A stretch of 64,000 nucleotides of DNA from Acanthacorydalis orientalis (taxonomy: Eukaryota; Arthropoda; Insecta; Megaloptera; Corydalidae): assembly GCA_034766995.1 (NCBI GenBank), contig CM068322.1:3257089-3321088 (forward strand). The letters run 5' to 3'. Below, one piece after another: positions 35,516-48,198 of this stretch. A program made the translations under genes and the position numbers. The notes under the pieces were generated by a model. That model was not told where the DNA came from, did not search any database, and saw only the letters and a program-made list of their open reading frames with translations. Within the stretch, counting starts at the first letter, position 1. Each line of letters begins with the position of its first letter.

Positions 35516-36123
35516 AAAAAAAATATTTTCTATGAAAAGTCTTCTAATTGAGACTATTGATATATTATATCTTTTTTACTTTAAGCATGTGCAAAAGAAT
35601 AATTCTTGTCATAACGCAGTCAAATATATAACTAACATTCTGGCTAAAATGTTTATTTGAACAGTTATCCAATTTTAAAATATGTGAATAAAATTAATCT
35701 TTAAAAAATGTATTTGAATTACTTTATTCCAAATTTGTCTCGAAAAGTACTATACAAAAATTATTAAATTTGTTCTTTTCCAATGATTTTATCTTAACGA
35801 TCTCCATTCATTTCTTATTGATTGTAAACAAATTCTATGTGTGAAAAGTGATCTTTTATCCCTTATAAAATACCACTGTTAAACTACTTAACTTTTCAGA
35901 TTAATTTATATACAGCGTATACGAGCCAAATCGAATTTATAACACGTTAACTATTTTTTAAAAAATAATAGATGTCTTATTAAGGAATTTAAATGTTTAA
36001 ATAAATTAATCATGAATCATGATTTAGGTCTTATAGTCTATCTTAGCTTAACACGACATTTTTGTTTTACATAATTTTATTTTTAATATTTTATGTTCTA
36101 ATTAGACAGTATATTTTCATTAA
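35516..36123. other. AT-rich intergenic, nothing recognised
   Basis: Plain AT-rich sequence between the LINE and the piggyBac-type MITE. Confidence 0.45.
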
Positions 36124-36421
36124 CAGGTTCCGTGCCGAGCTATTTTTGAATAAGTGTTATTCCTAGGCCACGTACAAATAACGCTGCATGCTATTTAGTT
36201 AGGTAAATATGTAAAAATTACAGAAACCCCGAAAGAAAACTGAATTACCCAACGCACAACTCTTCACTATGCCACGTGCACCGCTACATCAATTTACAGC
36301 AAACAGTAGTGATACCAATAATTGTTTTCCTGCACTTTATTTATTAATGATAAAAATATGACTTGAGTAGGAAACGAGGTTCAGATCTGTATCGAAAATT
36401 GTACACGTGGCACAGAACGTG
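36124..36421. mobile_element. piggyBac-type MITE
   Basis: 298 bp between TTAA at 36120-36123 and TTAA at 36422-36425. Ends read 'caggttccgtgccgagc' and, on the other strand, 'cacgttctgtgccacgt': about 12 of 16 positions agree. Inside the ends a second inverted pair (CCACGTAC near 36168 and GTACACGTGG near 36401) recalls the subterminal repeats of piggyBac elements. No coding capacity. Confidence 0.68.
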
Positions 36422-39162
36422 TTAAAAATTTAAATAGTATATTTTTTTGAATATTATTTTAATAATATTGTGATTAGTAATCTTCAGTTAAATAGGAAAA
36501 AAAAATTCTTAAAAAATATTTGTTATAAGAGCATTTATAGAAACAATCACTATTTCTCTACGAGTTAATTTAAAAAAATATAACTTTATCAACGACCATA
36601 GAATAGGAAATTACCAATCTTAATGAAGTAATTTTTATATTAAGTGAATCGAAATAGTTTACAATGTGAAACTGACAATTTAAACGTTAAATGATGTCAC
36701 GGTGTACATCTAATTTTTCAGTACCTTTTGTTCAGTTAGTTGGTTGGTTAGTTATTTGAAGCTTAAGAACACGTCAACAATTAAACTCATTATTTCCCGC
36801 TGTTCAGTTAAAGTAACTGAATAGAACAATCACAAATAATTTTTTTTTACCGTTGAATATTTTTGACTATAATTCTTTTGTGGTTTCTAGGATGAAAAAG
36901 GAAAAAAATTAGGAAAGTGAATTTAGCCACAGTATCAGAACTAGAGTGTCTTAAATAAAACTAGTTTTAAATGTTTGATTATCTCAAAGACTACCAATTA
37001 AAGTATATTTTTTTAAATAAATTGAAATAATAAAAAAATTAATGTTAATAAATAAAATCAAAGAAAGTGGAGAATATTGATATTAATATAGATGCATGTT
37101 TTGGTTTTAAAATGTTTTCATTAATGGCTTACTGCAATAAATATTAGTTTGTAGTATTAAATATTAATTTATTATAGTAATTAATTATTGTAAGAAGGAA
37201 GTTATCTTAAAGATGAGCTTAAAGCGTTTGAAAAATCAAAAAAATAGAAATAGAAAATAGTTACCGTCTTGAAAATTATACGATTATAGACTAAATCAGC
37301 TAGAACTCTTATAACTAAAAAAGATTGAAGAGAAAAATAAAAACTGTATTTAGCCAAAAGACGTCAAAGGCAGTCTGAAATATTTATTAAACCGTGACAT
37401 GAATGTACCTGTACACTATACTACATTGAACTAAATTACCAAAGGCACATATATGCCAGGGATGACATGTGTTTCGACATGAACAATACATCTCAAGAAC
37501 AGATACATACTCATCATGCACAAGAGTAGAGTACTAGAATCTTGTTAAATGGAAGTAAACAACTAGAATATAATATTTCTGAAGAATGGTCTACTACCAG
37601 ATAGCTACTATCATCGTTCTTTTCTTTGATTAAAAAATCCTTAATGCATAAAAATCTTTTTCTATAAAACTGAAAAAAACGAAAAAGTAAGTTTATCTTC
37701 CGAAAATAAAAGTTATGTTATTATATTAAAATACTATGGATAATTTTATAAGAGAAACGATTATTTTTAATTTTCATAATTTAAAAATGAAATAATTTCA
37801 GTAATACCAATTTAATTTTTTATTTTCTTTTCTACAAGTTATATTTCTCGCTAATTTTTATTCTTGCATACTTCTCTTATGATTTTTTTATTGTATTCCT
37901 ATGTGCTTATTGTTCATTTTTACATACAATTCCAGTCCGAGATCTATCAGAAAATGAGGAAAGTCAAAACCGGTCGTAGAGAAAAATAATTCACATAAGA
38001 CCTCCAAGCTTCATGGACAAATCTTGAAGTTTATTGTTATTTATTACTGAATGCTAATTATTAATAAAACACGAGACTTTGAATAGATACTTCGAAAATT
38101 ACGATTTTGAGCATCTACGTTCATACTTTTAGAAATTTAGTAATATTTTCCATAAATTTAAATAAATTAAAATTTCAAGGTTACAAAAGTTCAGCTTTAT
38201 TAACACAATGTTTCGAATCGCTTGATCTTCTAAACTTAAAATATAATTATTTTTTTATTACAATTGACATTTTTTCCATTAAAAATAAATGGAAAACAAA
38301 TTTGCACCAACAATTTTAGAACAAAATGTAATTATGACAGAAAGAATATTTATAACTCCAATAAAGGAGTACTGAAAAGATAACTCCAAATAACAAGAAA
38401 ACGAAATAAAAATGGATGTCTAATTTTTTCAATTATATATATTGATGAACTTGACAATAAATTAAAATTTGAAGCAAAAAAAAAATTTGCAACAGATAAT
38501 TTTCATACAGTTTAAATTGTGTAATTTCAAGTTGAGATCATAAGAACAGGTTTTATATAACACACAGTTAAATTCTATTTACAAAATGTTTAATGAATTT
38601 CTCTTTTCAAGTAGTTATTAAGCAGAAGAATAATAAATAGGAGAAAATAGTAGTCACAATATAATTTTAGCACTATGTCTAAATTCGCATTAACACATGA
38701 CTATTTCGCTTTGATTTCTCTGAAATGCTCAATAAATGATTATTGGACATTTTTAATTTTTATTTATAAATATTGCTTTTGAAATGTGAACAAACAACAA
38801 TTAAAATTGATCAAAGATCAATTATTGGATCTTTTGATCAGATGTTCTTGTGATTCGTGAAGTAAATGAAAATTTTATTTGTAAAAGAAAACCATCAATA
38901 CTTAAATTGTAGCTTAGAAATGATTTTTTTTTGTCACTCTTAAACAACCGAAAACAATATCTGTACAATACAGGCATATAAAAAAATAAAAACAAAATAT
39001 AAAAATCTTGAAGAATGTTGTTATTAAACATTCATTTTAACCATAACATATCTTAGAAAAACGTTTACTTTTTTAGACACATACATATTGTATATCACGA
39101 CGTATAAGGGAACCTACGTGTAAGATGGGATCGAAATGTTAAGATAAAATGTGTACATTTAT
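36422..39162. other. AT-rich intergenic, no gene recognised
   Basis: About 2.7 kb with no recognisable coding sequence. A degenerate inverted copy of the (AACC)n-type repeat lies near 36741-36775. ORFs at 38107-38319 and 38822-39031 have no motif. Confidence 0.45.
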
Positions 39163-39597
39163 TATATATCGGTCGTATAAGACGATCCTAAATTGAACAC
39201 TTCTTTCACATGTTATAATACAATTTTATGTCCAAAATCGAAATTAGGTTAATTATATTTTCGATTTATAATTTCAAAAATGAAATTCGGGAAATTTCCT
39301 TGTTTTGACATACTGTGTATTAAAACATCGTGCACGGCTAGTATCTAGAAAGCTATGGGTAAATCGACTTTCTTTTCAAATTTTTTTATTTAAAATGAAT
39401 TATTTAATAAATTTATGTTACATAAATAATTTTAAGTTCCTTTTTTAAAATAAAGAATTTAATTTCTATATAAGCACAATAAATTCTTCGTGTTATTTTA
39501 ATATTTCTGCTTTTGCGTTGAGCGTATAAAACGACCCTCTATTTTTGAAGATTTTTGGTGTTTTAAGAGTCGCCTTATACGTTGAGATATTTGGTAT
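39163..39597. mobile_element. Non-autonomous inverted-repeat element
   Basis: Left end 'atatcggtcgtataagacga' and, on the other strand, right end 'atatctcaacgtataaggcg' agree at most positions. The CGTATAAGNCGA ends are of a type common in insect MITEs related to Tc1/mariner-pogo or piggyBac. An additional partial copy of the end, 'acgacgtataaggga', sits just outside at about 39097-39112. Composition inside is AT-rich without an ORF. Confidence 0.5.
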
Positions 39598-40069
39598 ATT
39601 ATTCGCTGAAAATGAAAAAACACAGATTATATATTGGAGTTTTGACATCTATATGGAGTTCATTGTACACCAAAACTAATTTCTGTAGATTGATGGACAA
39701 AATATAATTCACTTTTGAACATCCTGCTTTGAAGATTAAGAAAATTAAGCATAATTTATCACACAACCGAAAGCTTTACGATATAGGTTTCAAATGTTGA
39801 TTACATAGAGTCAAGTCTCTTTTTATACGATAGATGCGTTTCATAGAACACCGCATACAAAAAAATCGTACAAAAAAAAATTATGTTGAAAAATTAGGGA
39901 TACCTTCCATAATTTTCTAAAAGCAAATAAAACCAAAACAGTGATTAAAACACTAAAATCGCATAAAAAAAGTTAATAAAAATTTAGGAAAATAAGAATT
40001 CCTAAAAAATTCCTTCAAAAATCTGAAAGAAATTGATATAAAACTTAAAATAAGTTTGTTATAAAACTT

Positions 40070-40800
40070 TATTCATTTGATTTTATTGAAAAGTAAAAAT
40101 TCTTTTTACATTTTTTCATTAAAATTTTCGTCGCGATCTGACAATGTTCGGCCCCATTTGCGAACTGTTGCCAAATCACTTTCATCACTAAAAGAGATAA
40201 TCAGTGCATCAGATCTGCACGATAAAGATAATGATTCTTCACAAACAGAATTAGCATCAAATTCACCCTCATTCTTTGTTGATTTTTTCCTTTAACAATG
40301 TAATAAGTGATTAAACTTTGCGATGATGATTTTACTATTTTTTTATTTAGTTCGCGGTATCCAGGCACACAATTCTTCAGCCCACGTTGGAATTTGAAGG
40401 CTCGTTCAGAATTTGTATCATGGACAAAAAATGATTTTCCAATTTATTGCAAGTTCAAGACCTTCTCAAATTATATTTGCAGTCAGAAGGATATGTTTTC
40501 CTTCTACTTCACTATCATTTTCTCGATCTTCAACGATATCTAAAGTTATACTAATAATATCATCGTCACTTAAAGCATTATCTACAAGAAATTATTTGAT
40601 ATAATTCTGGCTAAATGTATCAAAACCTTCTTCACTAATTTTATGTGTTAAAGTAAAGATTTCAACTGATAATATTGATGTTTGAATGGTTACATTGTTT
40701 GCAACACATCCAGCCCAAGCTGCTTTCCAGCAGGCATTTAAAGTATGTGATCTTGTTTTATCGATTGCAGATACAATATAGTTTAAACAATCGAAAATAG
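40070..40800 (-). pseudogene. Tigger-like transposase, C-terminal fragment
   Basis: On the minus strand the segment near 40790-40700 reads 'FDCLNYIVSAIDKTRSHTL' followed by 'NACWKAAWAGCV', matching the block after the DDE domain in Tigger proteins (I.NAW.DV..STLNACWKKLWP). Acidic stretches follow ('NALSDDDIISITLDIVEDRE' in the 40560-40510 area), as in Tigger tails. The catalytic acidic triad and the CENP-B DNA-binding domain are not present. Several frames are needed to follow it. Plus-strand ORFs here are shadows. Confidence 0.68.
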
Positions 40801-40900
40801 AAAATTTTAAATTAAAAAATATAAATTTTCAAAAATATAATAATTTAAATTTAATTTTTTTTAAACAACATACAGCTCATATATATACACATACATATAT

Positions 40901-41168
40901 ATGTCATAGGCAAAGTCCAACGACCGGGCATAGTCTGACTTTGCCTAGGCAAAGTGTGATTCGTCCAGCCGCCGCCAGTCAAAGTCCGAAGTAGTACCTC
41001 TACTCAGGACTGTATACCTGCGCTTGGCCGAGTCACAAAAGGGTGAGGGTGAGGATGAAAGGGAAAATGAAAATGTGGATGAAGGTGATATAATTTTAAT
41101 TTTATAAATCAGAATATATATTGACTACTCAAAGTCGGACTTTGCCTGGTCGAAGTTCTTCGCCGGCA
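40901..41168. mobile_element. GC-rich MITE nested in Tigger element
   Basis: Ends form long imperfect inverted repeats: left 'cgaccgggcatagtctgact' (within 40909-40951) and the complement of the right 'cgaccaggcaaagtccgact' differ at few positions, and about 33 of 43 positions agree over the whole repeat. Just inside the left end ACTTTGCCTAGGCAAAGT (40939-40956) is a perfect 18-bp palindrome. Shared TATATATGT just outside both ends may be part of the repeat or of the target. Superfamily unknown. Confidence 0.65.
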
Positions 41169-44100
41169 ACATATATACAACGGAGAAACTTCGAATATGC
41201 ATTAAATATGCATCGCATAACTTAAAAACCGCATTAAAAAGGTACGCATAAAAACAAACTCGACTGTATATAAAAACAATTATCAATATAACTTCTATAA
41301 CCGCAATGACTCATTGCTACAAAGAGAATATATATTAATTCAAAAATATATGAGTTTCGTTAAAGGTAAATAAAACAATATACTTCTGGAATTTAAATTT
41401 CTATAGTATTTAAAACCTTTCTTAGTTCTACTATTTTTTATCATGTTCCCATACAAAGTTCTTTTACAGTAAGTTAATTTGAATCAGTACCAAATTATAT
41501 GATAAATAATTTTGTCAATTAGAGGTTTCATTAGTTTCAAAAAGACACTGCACAAAAAGACACATTCATCTTCTATTATGCATTTATCAAAGATATTTTT
41601 CAGTATTGAAACAATACAATAATAGCTATTAAAATTTTCACTTAATTATAAATAACATACCCAACATTAATATTTTTAATTTTCTATGATATTTATTTGA
41701 CAATCTTATTAAAATTAGTGAAATGTTTTTTTACTTGAAATAAAATAATTTTACTTGAATTTAATTTTAAAAAATACGTATTTTAGAGCAACTTTATAAT
41801 AAGTTAATCTGTTCTTTTATATATTCAAAGTAATGAAATTATAATATGAGCAAATTATTTTAAGAGTCTGTCACATTTCGTTACAACGAAATTTAATCTG
41901 CGCTAATCAAAATCCTATTAATATTCAAAATAAAATCAATATCGGAACAAGAACAAAAACAAAATATGACATCACAAAACATAAGCAGGCGATTGTTGAT
42001 TTTACTGAAGATAAATTCGAGCTTTTTCGATATTTCTACGGTTAAATATTATCTTATTTGGTTGATATATTCATGATAAAAGTTTCCTTTTCCCGACAGA
42101 TTTTGCATTACAAGGATACACTCACAGGTTTTAAAACAAAGTGGACTGTTCGAAAAGTAACGCGGAATAAAATTATTTGTCTCCATTTCAAGTTAATACG
42201 TTTTCGTAGTATGAATGTATTCTAAACGGATTATAACTAAATGTGTCTCCTGAGACTAAAATACGTTGAACATATTTAGAGCCGATCCATTTTATATTGC
42301 TATTCGATTCATCTTACCGTTGACAGATCAATGTTAACGTCAACTAACAGTTGTTTTATTCAACAGTGTCTTTTTTACATAAACAGATCTGTCTCGCGAG
42401 ATATGATGCTTCTTTATTTGAAATAGAAATATCGACAACAATTCAACATAACATTGATGTTTGCTCAGTGAAAGTAACTATATTTTATTTGATGCAATAA
42501 AAAAAGGCGAAAATACTTTTATGTTGAAAAGTGAAAAAGAATATAATTCTATACGTATGTATCGAACTTTTACCAAATTTAAAATATAAACAAGTATCTA
42601 AAAATCTTTTTTATAAGTAAAAAATCTTAAAAACTAACAAATTCTTAATATCTTCCAAAATACTTTGTTTTATTGTTTTTCCTTGTTTTGAACAGTAGTA
42701 TTCATAATAAATTAATTAAGCACTTAATATATTTACGAGCATTTCGATAATAATTCTAATAAATACATTTCTCAGCAATGACTTTTTATCTAATTTTATT
42801 ACACTATAAGTGTGTTAAAAACATTTTACCTTATAAAATTCTCATTTCTCCGTAAAGAAATAACGCCGAGACGATAAATTAAGATCACAAGATTGGACAT
42901 TGTAGAACTTTGAAATTTAATTGTCTGATGTACGGCTTGTAACATACGTTGTATTTAATATTTCATATGAAATGGAGCATTACTGTATTATACTACAACT
43001 TAATATAAAATAGTTATTTGGCTTTGCATTGAATTATTGTCAATTTATTTCATAGTAGATTTATGAAATTTATGGAAATATTAACTTTCAAAACTTTCAT
43101 TTTCAAAAATGGAAACATCATTCTTGTTATTTACCATCTAAGTTAAATAAAATAAATTAATTTTATTCTTGTCAAAACAAATTTTAATTAGTAAATCATA
43201 AATGTTTGTTCACAGTCATGCGTTAGACTTCTAGTAATGAAACCAAAACTCATGATTTACATAAAAATCTGAAATTCTGTTGATAATTTCAATGACATAC
43301 TTTTCAAATATCAATTTACTACACAGAGTTTTCCAATAAGGACGCAGTTTTTAAATTGAAATAAAACAGAATTTGTGCTGACATTTCAATTTTCTTTATT
43401 GTAAAAGAAGAATTTTTGATTCAAATGAACGAGTATATCGAGAATAAATATCGTGTAATTTACAAAATGCATTTTTTATAGAACAAGCATTTTCATAATG
43501 CAATTGTATTATTTCAATACTTTATTTTGTTGTATTTGAAGCTATAACTAAAAATGGCAATGTCAAAACTTAACAAATGCCAAAAAAATACAACTATTTA
43601 ACATCTATGAATTACAACCTCTTAAAAATTGCGTTCCTATTAGAAACCTCTTCATGTATTATATTTTCTTATAACTACTACGTATGTATCACCAGTTTAT
43701 ATTCCGATGCAGACAGTTCATAACTATTCAATGGTAGTTTTTGCGTTTCTTTTTAAAAAATTATCGAATTGATTGACAGACATTGTACTAAAATAATTTT
43801 TTTATCGAAATAAAGAATTAACACTAGTGGTGAAATAAAAATCAACTGTAAGATAATTGAATTCTGAAGTATTTTTATTGATATTACTGTTTAAACAAAA
43901 ACATTATTTTAAAAAAATATAGTTTCCATCAAAAAATTAACAAATTACTCAATGTTAAATTAAAAAGTCGTTATTTTTAATGGAAATACAATCATCTTTA
44001 GAGTGCAGGCACAAAAAATTTCGATCTTAGATTTTCTATGCGTGTACTCAATAATGGAAATAGTATTAAATTTTAGAAAATAAATCAAAATTTATTACTT

Positions 44101-44599
44101 TTAGCACCCGTATCATGTATAAAACTCCTTTTCTCTCTTAAAAGTTATCTACCATTATCTAAAGTTAATACATGTGTCGAAAATAATTAACAATCGTGTT
44201 TCAGAAGCATGGACCTAATAAATATAACTATATTTCACTCTGAAATCTTCTAACAGGAGATCAAGAGATATGTATTTTCCTATCTATCTATCTCCTGTAA
44301 AGTATAAATAAGTGTAACGAAATACGAAATGCAATAATTATAAATAATTAACTTTCCTATTAGAAGTTTATTAAAAAGTTTAGATGGTATGTGAAAAGTT
44401 GTATAAAGACAAATGAAATATCCTATAAAGAATTAAAATAGTTCCAAAATACAAGAGTATTAGTAGAATACATTTTTTGTTGATGATTGAGATGATACTT
44501 TTTATATTTCATTAAATATATAATTTGATTTTAATAAGCAAATAATTTGTCTCTGCAACGCTACATTTATTCAATTTTTACTTATAAATATATTTATAG

Positions 44600-44601
<2 letters not shown>

Positions 44602-44646
<45 letters not shown>
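44602..44646. repeat. (TA)n microsatellite
   Basis: Pure TA run. Confidence 0.95.
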
Positions 44647-44648
<2 letters not shown>

Positions 44649-45412
44649 CTTGAAATCAACGATATCAAAATATTAATTCCATATAAATTACCTTGAAATA
44701 ACTGTATAAAAAAGTACTTACCATAAGACACCGATCAGTTCTTTAACAGAAATACTTCAAAACAACAAATATATTAAACACACTTTTCACTATCACAACA
44801 AACTTAATTTACTGTTTCACTAATAATAATGATATTTAAATGAACAGATATTTATATAAAAATAAGAAATATTCATTTACAAATATTACAAAGAATTCAC
44901 GCACTGTAAAATAAACACGTTCCTAAAGAACACTGACAGTACATTGATACGTGCGCTGTTTAATTTTGATTGTGAACACAGAATCAATCGTTAATAATTA
45001 TGTAAGAACAAACATTATAACTATTCCTACTATATTCAATTACTCATACATTATAGAGAATATTTTAACTGAAACGCTAATCGGTTTTTATATTATATAA
45101 CGCAGATAATTTTTATTGAAAAAGTAATTCAAATCTATGTGAGATTAAAGTCTACCATATCATAACATTTATCATCTTTATTCAAAGTAGATTTGTAATT
45201 TTATTTATCTTTCTGATAATTATATAATACCAATATAATGAGATACACTGTACTAATCTACTTTAACATAAATTATGTAAGTTTATAAAGTGCGTTTGTT
45301 AAAATAAATTGATTAGATAAATTGATCACTGAAAATATGATTTTATAATGAATGAATGTATATTGATATACAATAATAAATTAATTTATATTTTAATGAA
45401 AATTGTTTGAGC

Positions 45413-45415
<3 letters not shown>

Positions 45416-45461
<46 letters not shown>
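45416..45461. repeat. (TA)n microsatellite
   Basis: Pure TA run. Confidence 0.95.
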
Positions 45462-45464
<3 letters not shown>

Positions 45465-45636
45465 TTGAATGGAAATTCAACCATGTACAACTTCATTGAA
45501 TCATGTTCAGCACCACATTCAACCATGTTCAACATATAATGAATCAGTTTGTCATCATCAATTATATTCATATTATTTTTTCGCTCATAAAACTACTATT
45601 ATTATACACGATTATCAAATTTATCCTTAGCTCACT

Positions 45637-46140
45637 CAATTATATTATTTTTAAAATTTGTTTTTAGTAATAATAACTAATTTCTCTTTACTATATTCAA
45701 AAGAAAATACACACCTCAAAAAAGTATTTTGTTTACTTCTTCAGTTGAATTTTATTACGTGCTTGTTATCGAACCATCTCTTTTGGTATGGCGTTGATAT
45801 TCAACATCATAAACTACAGATAATAGCTCAAGATCTTAAACTACAATATTAACAGAATCTGTCAGTTCAGCTATAATTTTTTTAACCTTGAATTTTTCTG
45901 TTATTTTTTACCACTGAATGAAACCAATCCTCTTTGCCATTTTGTTTGCCACTGAACCCTTATATAGAGATTTTACTAAAGGCGAGTTCAATAAATTCTC
46001 CTATTGGTACAGAGAACTTTTTTTCAAGCAGTTTCACAAACTTATTCATTTTCAATTACTGCAATGTATCTGTTATTGGCACAGTTTTGCTTGTTTAATA
46101 TTGAAGCCATTTTAAAAGATTTTTTCTAATTTCGGTACAA
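45637..46140 (-). repeat. Old dispersed repeat, copy A
   Basis: Parts of this segment align with 60770-61030: 'tgatattcaacatcataaa' (A) against 'tgatattcaatatcacaaa' (B), then 'aatctgtcagttcagctat' against 'aatctattggttcaactat', then a shared 'ccactgaatgaa/ccactaattgaa' block. The two plus-strand ORFs (45658-45852, 45918-46115) are not conserved in B. Probably a decayed mobile element of unknown type. Confidence 0.4.
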
Positions 46141-46258
46141 ATCAAATTCAATACTACTTATGATAAATTACATAAAAAAACTATTTACTTAAAACCATCG
46201 GAATATGTTTTAAATAAGCAATGAATCAGAAATGGTCACAATTTATAATTTACGAGTC

Positions 46259-46261
<3 letters not shown>

Positions 46262-46295
<34 letters not shown>
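46262..46295. repeat. (TA)n microsatellite
   Basis: Pure TA run. Confidence 0.94.
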
Positions 46296-46296
<1 letters not shown>

Positions 46297-46307
46297 AAAT
46301 ATTTGAA

Positions 46308-46444
46308 TTCGTTAAAGCGGACACGGTTATAATGAATTTAAATCTATAGCAGGACAATCTTTACATGGATATTAACTAACAAAATTATATACAATATACA
46401 AACATTCACCTTTATAGCGAACTTATTTTGCCGTTATAACGAAG
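46308..46444. mobile_element. Possible pogo-type MITE
   Basis: Left 'ttcgttaaagcggacac' and the complement of the right end 'ttcgttataacggcaaa' form an imperfect inverted repeat over about 137 bp. TTCGTTATAACGG-type ends are common in pogo/Tigger-related MITEs. No clear target duplication, so confidence is low. Confidence 0.3.
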
Positions 46445-46865
46445 CAAATACTTTTCTCTAAAAAAGTTATTTTTTAATTTATTAATGGTATTTTCCAATT
46501 TTTAGAATAGTTGTAATATAATTATTTTCCGTAGCACCAAATACAAGATTATCTATGTATTTATCTGTATTGTAATTATTTTGATTAGATCTTCGTCAAT
46601 TAAAACCTCAAATATAATCTATATTAAAAAGTAATAAATTCATTTATATTTATCCTGGGTATAGGTATATTTTATATAAATAAACATTTATTCTTTATTT
46701 TATATTAATATATTATTGTTTAATAAAACTTACCATCACAATGCTAATTGGAATTTATTTGTCACTGATGTAATAAGTAACAATTATAAGGAAAAAGTAC
46801 GATGATACCGCCTGTAGTCTTTCCAACCGAATTCTATTGTGTGTGCATATATAAGTATGTATGTA

Positions 46866-48123
46866 TTGGATCAGTGTAAAAGTTCGTATACGATTCAATG
46901 GTGGTATTTAGAGTGCCGCATGGCGGCGCTCGTGATTGAAATGTATTCATGTTATATATCATTTAAAAGGTGACAGTCACAGCTGTCATTTGAGTATCAG
47001 ACACATTTATTTCAATTCGATTTATGTCTAAAAAAGTTTTTTGAAATTGTACAAAGAAAAGATACACTTCCGTTGCGTTATATTATGCGAGTTTCGGAAA
47101 GGAGTAACCGTTGGCGCGGCAACTAATAATATTCGGGAGATTTATTTGGATCGTGCACCATCACTTCCAACTATGAAGAAATGGTTTACTAAATTTCGAA
47201 TTGGTGATTTTAACCTCGAATTTCAACCCCCGCTCTGGACGGTCTACTGTTATCGACGACGATATTGTGCGCGCTTTAGTGTTTGATTTTAATGGAATAG
47301 GTTGTTGATAAAATCAATGTTGACAGGTCGGCTGAATTTTGACATTTAAAGAAGTTGGGGTTCACGTTGAAACGTGAGTTCTGCACTCATTGTCTGAAAG
47401 AAAACAAGTTTGATCATATCTCTTCATCAGTTTCTTCGCTTGAATGCCTCAACAGAGAGCCTTTTTTGAATTAGTTGGTGACTGGCGATGAGAAATAGAC
47501 CCTGTGCAACAATACAGATGAACGTGGAAACAAGCAAATGAAGTAGCAGAACCAGTTGTCAAACCAGACTTGCATCCGATGAGGTATTGCTGTGTTTGGT
47601 GGGATTACAAATATGTTGTTTATTTTCAGCTGCTCTTACTGGGTAAAACGATTACTAAGAAAAAGTACAGTCTACAACTAACCGTACTGAACGCAGAAAT
47701 TAAAGAAAAGTGCTCAATTTCGGCCAATCGCAAGGGGAACATCGTCCACCACGACAATGCAAAACTACATTCAACGAAACTGACTGCAAAAACTGAAGCA
47801 GTTGAAATTAGAAATCATATCACATTCATTGTATTCTCCAAACATTGTATCTTCGGACTATTATTTGCTCGATTAAACTTCAAAAAAGTTTAATCGGTAA
47901 AAAATGTGATGCCGATAAGGCCGTCAAAAACCATCTCATCGCCTTTTTTTCCGAAAAACAGCGCAACTTTTACGAACAAGGAATCCAGCAGCTGCTTCAG
48001 TGTTGGAAAATGAATCCCGAAAACGATGGTGAATACATAATTGATTAATAGAAGCGTTTTCTGCGAAAAATATTCACCTTAATTTCAATTTTAAATCGTA
48101 TACGAACTTTTGCACTGATCCAA
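46866..48123 (+). mobile_element. Mariner element, near full length
   Basis: 1258 bp with near-perfect inverted ends 'ttggatcagtgtaaaagttc' (from 46866) and the complement of 'ttggatcagtgcaaaagttc' (ending 48123). TA at 46864-46865 and 48124-48125 are the target duplication. The size is normal for an intact mariner. A (TA)n run begins at the right TA. The terminal repeat differs from all the other mariners here, so this is a separate lineage. Confidence 0.93.
47030..48048 (+). pseudogene. Mariner transposase, full extent, frameshifted
   Basis: The N-terminal HTH half is open from about 47041 ('LCEFRKGVTVGAATNNIRE', 'LPTMKKWFTKFRIGDFNLE'), then shifts frame near 47225 into a GRS-TVIDDDIVRALV-like block. 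The middle keeps 'VTGDE' (first catalytic Asp), 'CCVWWDYKYVVYFQLLLLG' and 'HHDNAKLHSTKLTAK' (second Asp). The third Asp survives in another frame as 'SPNIVSSDYYLL'. The C-terminus is intact: 'KNHLIAFFSEKQRNFYEQGI' to 'NDGEYIID' and TAA at 48046-48048. All three catalytic positions are still readable, so decay is moderate: a handful of frameshifts and stops. Confidence 0.88.
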
Positions 48124-48146
48124 TATATATATATATATATATATAT

Positions 48147-48193
<47 letters not shown>
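48124..48193. repeat. (TA)n microsatellite split by TTCCA
   Basis: Two TA runs (48124-48148 and 48152-48193) separated by TTCCA, starting at the mariner's right target TA. Confidence 0.95.

Positions 48194-48198
<5 letters not shown>

Larger units (their letters stand above)
39808..41266 (-). mobile_element. Tigger/pogo-type element with nested MITE
   Basis: Ends 'gagtcaagtctctttttat' (from 39808) and, on the other strand, 'cagtcgagtttgtttttat' (from 41266) agree at about 16 of 21 positions when compared over 21 bp. TA dinucleotides flank both sides (39806-39807 and 41267-41268). The interior encodes the C-terminal part of a Tigger-like transposase on the minus strand; the catalytic region is missing, so it is internally deleted. 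A GC-rich MITE has inserted near its 5' end (40901-41168). Confidence 0.72.
41269..45636. other. AT-rich intergenic, no gene recognised
   Basis: About 4.4 kb of AT-rich sequence. Only the TA arrays at 44602-44646 and 45416-45461 stand out. A stretch near 42127-42155 (ggactgttcgaaaagtaacg) looks like a mariner terminal repeat, but no partner was found. Confidence 0.45.

Noticed and set aside
42127..42440. Mariner-like terminal repeat 'ggactgttcgaaaagtaacg' with decayed element
   Set aside because: No matching second end and no transposase blocks could be found, so it is not listed as an element.
42400..42560. Possible transposase start after the 42127 end
   Set aside because: Translation in all frames gives no recognisable motif.
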